From Lophius americanus (Eukaryota; Chordata; Actinopteri; Lophiiformes; Lophiidae), in the NCBI GenBank assembly GCA_037951165.1, contig JBBDHG010000061.1:1349501-1413500 (forward strand): a stretch of DNA of 64,000 bases. The letters are read 5' to 3'. The notes under the pieces are model-generated. The model made no database searches, was not told where the DNA came from, and was given only the letters and a program-made list of their open reading frames with translations. Both the position numbers and the translations under genes were made by a program. Shown one piece after another: positions 28,001-40,000 of this stretch (position 1 is its first letter; each line of letters starts with the position of its first letter).

Positions 28001-31000
28001 TTCCCCTGAAGGACATATATTTGTGTGGAAATGAAGATTAGATCATCATATGACATTATGCTTTCTGTAAAACAACGCTGAATCCTCATCCTATCACATT
28101 TAACACTTAAAAAAGGTTGTTGTGACTTTCACCTGTTGAGGAGCTGATGGAGAAGGCCTGCATTCTGTTCCCACTGAAGAGGCTGTAGCTGATTCCTCTG
28201 CGTGTGCCATCTGGGTGTTGAGCTTGTGCCTGAGCCACAGCTGTGCCTGGAATTTTGAAGTAGAACGGATAAAATATGACTTTCAATTTTTTTTTTGAAG
28301 AACAAATTGACTTGTAATTCCTACAATCAATGTCAGACCTTTTGAGGCGTTTTCCTGTATGCTGACATCTCTGGCATTTCTAGAGAATCGAATTCCGCTG
28401 TACTCCAGCTCCTTGACGTAAATCACCACCACTCCCTGTGCAGACTGAGCCGGACTCCCCTGGTCCATGGCCTCCACTATCAGGGTCCTCTGAGCCTGGG
28501 TCAGATCCCCAAGTGGCATTGTGGCCTGGATCTCCCCAGTCAGGGAGTTGATACTGAAGCCCTTCACCGGCATGGCAAAACGGTAAAACACAGAACCATT
28601 GGCCCCAAAGTCCTTGTCCTCAGCCTTCATGGTGGCTAGAACCCGCTGGGAATGCCTGCTGGACACTTCAATGACCAGCGGATCCTGGATGAAGGAGGGA
28701 ATGTTGTCGTTGACATCCAGGACAGTGACTGTCACCTAGAAGAAATGGTCACACGTGGGGTAAATGCAAAATGCATTGCTCAAAGAAAATTCCTTCCTCC
28801 TTACAAGGTTGTTAACAATGAGTCAGTAGCTTCTTTTACCTGAGCAGTGGAGTTCCTGGGATCAGCAGGTGAAAGGTCAACTGCAAACACCCTGAAGTTG
28901 TAAGATGCCAATTTTTCCCGGTCCAAAGACGCTGATGTGGTGAGAACACCAGTGTTCTCATCCACAGTGAACGCTCCATGGGCCTCTCGACTAAGGAAAT
29001 ACAGAACCTTCCCATTCAGGTTTTCGTCAGCATCTGTGGCTGACACCTTAAATCAGATAATACATTTTTATGATTAACATATGAGAACTTCAGTAATGCT
29101 GGAGAGATGTTTGAACAGAGCGTGTGGTGAGAGACGCTGATCGTACACACTGACCTCCAGAATTTGGGACCCCTCTGCCGCACCCTCGGAGACGTCAACG
29201 GAGTAGCTACCTTTGCTGAAGACTGGGCTGTTATCATTGACATCCAGAACTCTGACTTCCACTGTGATAGTAGTGCTGAGAGCAGGGCTGCCTTTGTCCA
29301 TTGCCACCACCTCCAAAGAATATCCAGCCCTCCGCTCCCTGTCCAGGCCATTTGAAGTGGAGAGTGCTCCTGTGCTGGGGTGGAGGTGGAAATCTCCATC
29401 TGGGTCCCCAGCTGGAGTTCATGTGACAGAGGAAACAAGATAAATCCTTAATACATTGACAGTTACAAGAAGAAGAAGGGAAGTGAAGCATATGTACAAA
29501 CTCTGTAAGTTGTCGGGGGGCTTAAATCAATATTATAATGTGCTCCAGATAAAAAAGACGTCATGTTCTACAGATGCATTTCGGGGGTGAACCTTTTGTA
29601 TTTGTATGCAGATACTCTCTTAAAATAATAAAATAAAATTCTACATTTATCCAAGTACCGCATGGAAGCCTTCCTTTCTCTATATCTACTCTTAGACTCT
29701 CATAACAGTAATCTCGTCTCAATAATCTGTCAATAATTTGTACATTCAATCTACTTATTTAAAAGTAAAAAAAAAGAAAAGACTCTAATAATTCATTAAC
29801 TACACCAATATATTGTTATCTTCATATTTAACAAACCCTTGAACAGCAGTTACAACAATTGCAGCAAAGTAAACTAATTATTACTAGACTCACCAGTGAT
29901 CCTGTACTCCAACTCTCCACCGAGACCAGAGTCAGGGTCTGTGGCCTTCAGGAAACAAAGCTCAACAGGGACCTGGTTCTCCGGTACCTCCAGCCCATAA
30001 TACGGCTTTGCAAAAACTGGATTGTTGTCGTTTACATCCTGCACCTCAACATGGACCACAGCCTTGGCAAAGTTCGGGGGCATCCCTCTGTCCCGGGCAT
30101 AAACTGTTAAGAGAGGAAAATGTTAAGCTGATGAGATAATAGAGATGATGTGATGATCTGTGGAAATAAATGGGCTGGATGTAGCAGCACCGGTGAGAGA
30201 GTAGTGGTTTTGTTGCTCCGCGTCCAGCTCCTTTGTGGTTGTGATGACTCCTGTCACGGGGTTGATGATGAAGCCTTCCTCTGTCACACCGCCATACATT
30301 ACTTGGCCATTTGAACCTAAATTAAAACAAATATGAATGAATAACTGAGCGCAAAACATTAGCAAAGAACTAATATATTCAGTGCAATATTGCAACAATT
30401 CTTAATTGGGGGGTATTTTGGGGTACTGCAGATGGTACATGAAATTTATTTAGTTTGAACAATATTATTCATGGATAATTCTTACAATGATTAAGTTAAC
30501 TAATAATGAGTTAAACCGCAATCCAAATATAAGTCAAAGAAACCGATTGCTATATTCAGTATCCCTATTTCAAATGAAATCAACAGGAAATGCTGTGAAC
30601 TGACAACAACAAATACAAATTTGTTCACTATCGTACCACTTTAAAATAACAATACCTTTATAAAGGGTTTATAAATGGTTTATTATTAGGTTATAAATCA
30701 GGTAAGTAATTAGATATAATTTTTAAAGTGCTTATAATATAGCTCTCAATTTAACAATGTCGGTCACTATTTGGCAATATCAAATTGGCATTGGGTTTCT
30801 GATACCCTTTATGGGTATCAGCCGCCTATTTATGATTTTCAAAGGCCCCATCAACTTCACTAGTAAACTATGTACAAGCAATTAATAAATCCTCAATAAG
30901 GGGTGTCTTATTGTAAACTGGTAAACTCGTAATTGAATGTCATTTCAGACTAATACAGCATCATTTGCAGCAATACAGCTGAAAACACAGAGAAAAAAGA

Positions 31001-34000
31001 AAAGACGAAAACTGAAACAGAGCCAACAAAATTCTGTCAGACACTCAGTTCAATTATAATATAGTTTGACTCTTATTGCCCGATGGCAATATGAAACAAA
31101 TTAATGAAAATACAGTCGGTACTTGGCTGAAAAAAAATCACTCTAAATGGGTACACTATTTACAGAAGTTTAAAAACCGCTGTAATAATGTACAGAACCA
31201 CTGGCAAGCCCTAATGAAATCCTCTGAAGCATTGTTTCCAGATGAGTGTAACCACACATTTTCATTATCAGGAGGTTGTGGTTTGGGTTAAAGCAATTTG
31301 GTTTTTCAAAACCATTTATGTGCCTATTGTTAGTTTCCGAGCCTTCTGACTGTATGTCAGCTGTACTGAAGCTGTGCATTCAGTTTGGGATTTTTCATCT
31401 TCCTCTGCTTCCATATCTTGATTGTATCGAACATCCATCCCCAATTCTTGTTGGACATGTTCCTTATGTAGGCTCCCAGCTCATAAAACATATACACCAT
31501 ATATTTTCCTTTTCTAACATCAAAAGTTCTGTTTTTTTTCAATGCAAGTGTTTCTACACATTCTTGTGGGGTCCTAAGGTGCCTTAAAATTGTCCCCATT
31601 TCCTACCCTCTGACAACTCTATCACCTAACATATAATTCCAAATGTTGAAATGTCACATTCAATCTAACCTTGGTCTCGGTCGGTGGCAGTAACTGTCAT
31701 GACGGTTGTTCCTGGTCCTTTGTTTTCCATCACCTTGGCCTCAAACTCCGCTCGTAGAAAAACCGGAGCCTCGTCATTCACATCAATCACCTGCACAGAT
31801 AGTACCTGGGAGAGGGAAAGCTGAGGAATCCCATGATCCTCTGCTACAATGGTCAAATTGAAGTCTTCCTGCACTTCTCGGTCTAAAGCTTTCAGGATGG
31901 AGAGAGAGCCTACAGAAGACAAAAAGATTCAGTGAGTGACAAAAAGAACTTGCCAGAACACATAGATAAAAACTTGTATTCTCAATTGTGCTTTTTGAAA
32001 TGCGTGCGTGTAGGTGCGTTTGGATTATTCTTAAGAACTTTTGATCTTGTGTACCTGAGAGAGCAGTATTTGTATGCCCGGAGGACCAGTAAACAGAAAA
32101 CCCTGTTTACTGGTTAGAGTCAGTGAGCGAAAGAGCACGCTGACTTCACACCAGCTATTCTATGCTGGCACTCAAATGTGAATCAATGCTGCCACTCATC
32201 ACTCAATATTTATGATTATTCCCAATCCCAGCGGCAGGCAGGTAAGTAAACACAAACAGAAAGAAGAATATAACCTGGAACTGCCGAAAATAGCCGCAAA
32301 CACAAATCGCACCATGATCTCGGCTTTAATAAGGATTTTTCTCCTCATATTTCTTAAAAACATCAAAGCATCTAGTTTTGGTCTCTTTCTGTTTCTCACA
32401 GACTCTGGCGTCAGTTTGCTCCTGCCCCAAAACTAGAATTAGGGTCAATCGAAGTGAGAGGAAATATAAATTTGTATATGTGTGTACGTGGGTTTTTGTG
32501 TGAGCTGCACAGCTTGAGATGGTGAATAGTGTGTCGGAGACATGTGTAATTTATAAATGCCACAGCACGCCAAACACATACATCGTACTTTGGCTGCTGG
32601 CATTGAGGGGCTGTAGATCAGATGTTCCTGTGATGTTTTGCACGCTCCCATATTTCAGTCAAACTAATGCCAAACTTTTTCTGTCCTATTTCTTCCTCCT
32701 CTGCAACCAATTTGGTGTTACTGATACTGTATCAACCTCTCTGGATTAGCCTGGCTCAACCTCACTTGACAGTAAAGCTACTGAACATATTAAGATTTAA
32801 GCTAGAAATGTGTGTCCTGGAACAGAAATGCCCCCGCTTTTGGAAGGAGCTCAACTACTGTTATGGATAAACCATAACTACTTTCATAGGGGAATATGTG
32901 CAAATTCAAATTTGAGCACATTTTGATTCACCGGTTTTTACTCACAAATGTGTGCCACTCGAATGAACCGGTTTATAATATGACCCAGTAGCAGCAACTA
33001 TATGCCTAATTAAGGGTTCATGGATGGAGCCCTGGGGGACACCATGGGTCAAAATGGCAACCAAAGAGGAAGCATTAACCATGGCAATTGAAAATTTCCA
33101 ATATGCTTAGTAGGTATTTGGCATATTAAAGCATGTTAGGACTTTCTTAACAGAATTATGTGACTTGATCTATGCAGAAACTCTAATAAGTATAATAATA
33201 ACTCAAACAAATTCAAAGAATTAAAGTATGCATGGAAAGAATTCTTCCAATTGTTTTTTTTCTTCACAGTTTGAAGGTTTAGGAGATGGACAACTTTGGG
33301 GGATCCTAAAAATGCACGAAATTTCATAAAAATCTGGCAAGCAGTTTTTTAGGAAACGTAATATCCATTCCATCAAACAGCATGAATAGAAAATAAATAC
33401 AATATTAATCTGCTATTTGAGATATTTCTCACCATAAGATTAAAACCACACAGTCGGTGAAGCAAACCAGTTGGGAAATAAACCCCACTCATACAGCCAA
33501 CACTTTATTGATATGAAGAAAAAGACTTTCCTCCATCTGGAAGCTGTGTCTGTCTTATGGCTCCTAATCCCATCACAGCCAGATCCCAGCAAACCCACTC
33601 CACCCCACTCCAATGATGAAAAGATTTCACATACACACACATATAAGATATCAAAGGCTATCCACATCCCGAGCCCAAGTTGATTCCCATGACCAGATCC
33701 GTCAGAAAAAAGATCACCATAGCGTCACTGAAGTGAAATATTGCTGGACTCTACATTGAAAGACCATCCTGTAAAGAGGGTTATGAGTGTTTTAGCAGTT
33801 GAAACACAGCACTTCAGCGGATAATTACAATCTAATGGAAAATTTCCTTCATCCAAGGGGCTCTCATCGGTGGGATGCTGATCGCATATCACTCGTGAAA
33901 TTCAACAGTAAAAGCCATACTACTCCCACCATACAGTAAAAAATCATTCAAAGCAGGATTGTAAAAGCATGACATTTATTCAGCTCTTGATGGAGTGCAA

Positions 34001-37000
34001 ATTGGCTATTTTTGGGAGATTCCCCAGTCTCCACACACCCTGTGACATTATGTTAACATGAAACTGGAAAAAATCCCCTTCAAAAATAAGAACGAAATAA
34101 TGAATACAATGTGCTATTACCGTGTAATAAGAAAAACAAATTGGCCTATAAATAAGTGAAAATTTGTTAATGAGATTTAGAAAAAGAACATCTCAAAATG
34201 AGCAGATAAATCTAACTTTTAACTATATTTCACCAATATTAGTGTTTGTGTTTCAGAATAAGCCAGAAATACTTAAAATGAAATTTTTCCCCCCATTTTT
34301 TTTTTTTGTTCCAAGATCGCGCCATATAACTTTTTTTTGGTTGTTCTTTATTGTCATATGCGCATTTTTGCAAATTTTTTCTAGTTTTTTTTTATCATAT
34401 CTCCTTAACCCCCTTATAAATTTCTAAGACTTTAAAATAAGATCAGAGAATTATGTTGAGCTTTTTATGAAGAAGTTTCTCTCCAGGATAGCTGGAAATA
34501 CTAATTTGGTGCATTTGAGATTTTTTACAAGATTATTTGTACAAACAAGATGTCCCTAAATGTCAGTGAATATTATTTGTTAGGTGATTAACTAAAAATT
34601 AGACAAATAGATTTTGAGTATTTGCAGTGTAGCATATTTGATGTGTTTATCCTAATGATAAGCTTACCAGTGTTGGGGTTGAGACTGAAGCAACCAGCGC
34701 TGTTTCCTGCCTTGATCCTGTACGACACTCTGCCGTTTTCTCCTTCATCTTCATCTCGAGCCATCACATACAAAATCACAAACCTTTAAGACAATAACAA
34801 ACAACGTAAGATTGGGGTTTTTTTTCCATTCGTGACCTGATGCCTGAAATATCTAATAAAGTTACACAGGCCGCTCACCCTACGGGCTGATCCTCCATGA
34901 CGCTGACCGCTGACGGTGAGCTGAAGACTGGAGCGTTGTCATTTTCATCCGTCACAAATACTCGGGCCGTCACTGAACCCCAGCGCCTCTGGGAGGGATC
35001 CACTGCCTGGTCTGTGGCCCGCACCACGAGGTAGAGGGATGGTGTTGACTCACGGTCAAGCTTCTGCCGAAGGGTCAGGACTCCGCTTGAGGGATCAAGG
35101 GTCAGGAGGTCAGGTAAATCAGGCCAGAAGTGTTCAATGGAGTAACGCAGCTCGCTGTTGGGTCCACTACCATCCTATAATAGAAAAACAGAAAAACAAG
35201 AGATAAATTAGAGAGAGGGCAGAATTTTGAACTAGTATGGTGAAACACCTCGATCACAAGCAGGAAAGTGGATTACTGACCTCGGATATAGTACTTTTTT
35301 GAAGTGCTTTTAATGATCTTAAAGCCTCGATTAGAGGCTGAATTTGAACAAATGTATATAGGTAACACTGAGATAACGTTGTGTGCTCCAGAAGGAAGAA
35401 AAATATCAAGTACAAGCCTTAAAGGATGGAGAGAAAACTACTAGATTCTGAAATTAGACGATTTATTCTGTTCTCTCTCACTGTAATTTATCAAAGTTTA
35501 TTGAATAACAAAAAAAAGACAATACCATCAACTAAAAAACATCATCTTGGACTTTTATAAGTAAATAATGAATGAATTTGAATAATTATTTACAAACAAA
35601 TTCATAATGTGAGTAATCAATTAGTTGAAGCAGTTATGATGAGTTTCATACCTGATCCAAAGCCTGGAATGAATATATGGAGGATCCTGGCTGTCTGTTC
35701 TCTGGGATCACAATGGTAACAGGATCCTGTGTGAACTGGGGAGTATGGTCATTGCTGTCCTGCACATTGATATCCAGTTGCACCAGGTGGCTGATGGGAA
35801 ACGTCTGGGAGAAGTCAGAGACCTCGATGTGCAGTGTGTACCTCGATCCCTTCTCGAAGTCCAGCTCGCGCACCAGGTACACATCACCCTTCAAACGGTC
35901 CACCATGAACGTCCCATCTCTGTCTGTTCCCCCGACTACCAGGTAGGTCACTTGTCCTTCCAGAAAGGAAGACTCCTTTTTGTCAAGTGCCCGGACGGAG
36001 CCGATAATGGAGCCCGGGGCGGCCCCTTCCACTGTGTTCAGGGTCATGGAGAGCATGCCTGGCTTTTGGCTGGACCTGGAAGAGCTGAGAACCTTGAGGA
36101 GAGAATAAAGAGGGTCAGTGTAGCTCCGCTTTACAAACACATAACTCAGAGGATGTAATGCAAATCTCCATTGTAAAAACGAAAGCATAGAAGAGAAGGG
36201 TCAAGGCGAACACTGTGCTTTGCAAAATTTGGGTTGGGAACTCACGGTGTGTTCTGGAGGCAGTAAAGATATAGGCATGTGGCCCTCACCCAAGCCCATC
36301 CCTAAACACAGCCTTGGGCTGTAATCTGTTTCTGGTTTGTTGCTATTACTATAATAAACATTGCAGGCTTTATCATTGTGCGTGGAGACTTTATGTACAT
36401 TGTTCCAGTAAACATCTTGACACTGCAGAAGTCTGGCATCAAGATGAGAGTCAGAGTTTGTGATCTGTGACAAAATAATGAGGGGTCTAATGGGAGGTAG
36501 AAATTCCCTTTCAAATAATGCAGCACAGTAAGTCAAGCCTCCACATGCCTCAATCTGGTCAGATGGGAAATAAATGCAGGCTAGAGGGTTTTCAACACTT
36601 CAGTCTCAAGGTTCAGTGTTACTCTGGGATGGTCAAGAGAGCTCTGAAGACAGCAAACGAGCCGATTTTAACAAGGTGGTGTTTCAACATCAAAAATCCA
36701 CACACACACACAACATTCCTCTCTTTTGTTTCTGATCTGTTCAATTGGAATTAGTATTTTTGGAGTATGGGAACATATGCATATTTTATTACTTCGATCT
36801 ATTCATTTGTTATCTTAGAGACTCTAAATTTCACTGCAGTGATGAAGTACACAACTGAGGGGCTGCAGCCTAAACCAGTCTTGATATTTTTCAATGATTT
36901 ACCTAAGTACATCTTAGTAGTTCAACCATCTTGAAAGTGATGGTTTATTGGACGTTCTCCTCTTTATACTCGTTAGTAGAATTTGTGGTGTACGAGAATA

Positions 37001-40000
37001 CCCCCCCCCCGTCTGATTTTACTCACAGCTACGTGAAATGTTATCCCAAGATCATTGTATGGAAATATTAGCTCATGAGAGTGTTTGAATGTGTCCTTAC
37101 AGTGAGTGTGTCCATGTGTCACTGCCTGCTACTGTACAGTGGTGTATTCTCTTTCTCTCTGAGCGATTTGATGCAGCTGGCTCTCATCAAATCTCATCTG
37201 GGAGCATTTGATTCCAATGTGCCTGTTTCCCCTCTGCCTAATCTCAGTGTTGCATAAGCGGAGCAAAGGCAACGACTGAGCCGAGCTCTCCTGCTGTAAT
37301 TAGCAGCCTTTTCCTATTAGAAAATCAAGTCACGGAAGCTTGAAGCTAGAAGCTTCACCGTCTAAATCACACCACCATCCTTCTCCGCCTATCTGTGCAG
37401 ACCTTTTTTCCTGTTTGTTAAATTCCTGATTTCATCTGCCGACACGAAGGAACGACCCCCTGAAAGAATGTGGAAAACAATAACTCAGTCCAGACCAACT
37501 CCCTCCTGCAGCTTGGGGTTTCTCACCTTGGTTTTTGGTTTCCCACTAACTTCTTGAGCAGGAAACACATACAGATTGGATAGATGCTTTTGTTTGTACA
37601 GGCACAGGTTCAGTTTTTCCCCCTTCTCATATTTACATCCTTTGCCAATCCCTTTGACAGTTATAGTATTCTCTTTGCATAAAGTTTGAGATAATGACTT
37701 GGAGCAAAGAATGCACTACCTCAGAAAGAACTGAGGTAATGTGCAGATAAGACATAGATTTGCTCACTGGATTCAAAATGCCTCATCCCTTAGAAATGTG
37801 GAGACACAAAAAACATGTAGGTACATCAAGAATTTAGGGACATTACAGATTTTGTTTACCTCTATCTGTAGTTGACAGGTAGAGCTGAGGCCCGGCGTGC
37901 CGTGGTCCGCAGCCGTCACAGTGAAGGTGTACTCGGCTCGTTCCGCCCATCTCAGGGGGGATGCGGTTCTTAGCTCGCCGGTGTTCGGGTTAAATGAGAA
38001 TCGCTCTGCTCTGTGGCCTTCAGAGGATGCAACAAATATGTATAAATTAAAAAAAACACCTTAACAAATGGTTGGCTATGCAACATTTAAAGGGCATGCA
38101 TCGTAATAGACATGTACTGACCTGATAGAGAGTAGTAAACGGTCCCATTTTCTCCCTCATCTGGGTCTTTAGCTGTCACTGTTCCCAGGACTGTCCCAGA
38201 TGGAAGACTCTCAATCACCTGCAGTGGAGAGGAAGTGTTCATATCAATGCTGTTTTCCCACGTCCGCACAGTATAATTTATATGTTTAATGTTATGCCTT
38301 ATTGTGTTTTCGTATTTAGCAGTATGATTGTTAGGACATGAAATATTGCTCATGAATCATTGGGGTAGGCTTAAAAGTTTAATAATGAGGAGTGACTGAT
38401 AAATAAAAAGTGCTGTTTATTGTCGTGAAAACGCCTGAAAAGACGGGGATAGTATGGAATTGTCATCGGTGGATCATCCGCCACCGCCGCCACCGCCGCG
38501 GATCCTTTGTGTCAATGTGACAACTCAAAAACGAATTAATGGATCATTTTCAAATGTTATTTCAACATTGACAGTGCGAGGAAGAGTGCGAGGAATGATT
38601 TTAGCAATGGTCGGTTGAATATTTCCGGCACTAAGCACTTAACTCTTAACACTTAACTCCTAACCGCTGGTCTGAGTCAGACCAAATTTTGGTGCATATG
38701 AATCAACTTGAGGAGATCCATCTAGTTTATAGACTTTGGCCATAACTTCACATTTAATTTGAGGAGCTCAATCAGCGGGATTGCATGAACGCAGGGGATT
38801 GGGGACATTCGAGGATATACCCCTGCGGTCGGCATCAAAAGAGTATGCCTAGTTTTTATAATGTTATATAAAATAATCCACTACTCTTACCTGAAAGAGC
38901 AGCTCCCTGTCTGGCCTGGCGTGAGTGAAAATGGGGGCGTGGTCATTTTCATCCAGAACAGAGATATGAGCAGTGCCAGTGGCGCTGCGTGGAGGCGTAC
39001 CCCCGTCTTGTATGACCACAACAAGCTGGTAGCTGGACTGCTGCTCCCTGTCAAGGGCAAGGCGGGTGCTAATCTCACCTGAAAGGAAAGAGAAAGCGAG
39101 AAGGCTTGAATGATTTAGCATCAGTCTGCTTAGGGAGTAAGTGAATTACAACTACTGTAACAGAGGGCAGCTTCAAGTGTACTACTAATGTTCTTAAATT
39201 TGAAAAAAAATCACGGTGTTCATCCTCACCCGTTAAAGAGTTAATCTGAAAATGTTTGTTGGCGTGCAGAAGTCTGTAAGTGAGCCGAGCATTTAGTCCT
39301 GCATCTCTGTCTGTTGCCGTCACTCTGCCAAAGCCGGTCCCTGCTAGCAGGTTCTCTCTGACGGCCAGGAACACCCTCTCCTGGCTCAGTCTTGGGGAAT
39401 TGTCATTCTCGTCAGTTACTGTTACCCTGACGGTGGCGCTGCCAGTTCGCCCCGCTCCTTCTGGGCCTGAAGTTGCCAGGACAGTCAGCAGGTACATGTC
39501 TTTAACCTCTCGGTCAAGAGAGCTACGAACAAAGAGCCAACCGCTGTCAGACATTATGCCAAAACCCGCAGCATCCCCGTCTGGTCTAAGGCGATAGGAA
39601 ATGGAGGATGAAGATGACGAGGAGCTGCCATCATTCCCAATAGCCTCTATGTTGAGTGCTCGAACCTGGAGGAAACGTGTGGTGAGAGGTGTGTTTTCCC
39701 GAAGCTCCAAGCGGTAGGTCAGGGTGTCAAAGTTGGGGCCTTGTGCATCTTGTGCTTGGATGTGGACCACCAGGGTAAAGGTGGAGCTAAGCTGAGGTGC
39801 TCCACCATCCTTGACAATCACCTGAAGATCATAGCGTGGGACACTTTCATATGACAGACTCCCAATGAGACGTACCTCCCCACTTCCCCGGTCAACACCA
39901 AATGTCCTCTGGCCGATGCTGCCAGCGGCTCCGGCAGAGACCAGGTCGAAGCTGAGCTGACCGTTATGACCGGAGTCTTTGTCAGTGGCCTGAATGCTGT

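Larger units (their letters stand above)
31910..34667 (-). other. dchs intron with LINE fragment and hairpin
   Basis: 2.76-kb intron. It contains a 12-bp-arm hairpin at 32085-32114 and a LINE fragment at 32940-33070. No missing cadherin sequence is needed here, since EC15 is contiguous across the junction. Confidence 0.7.
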
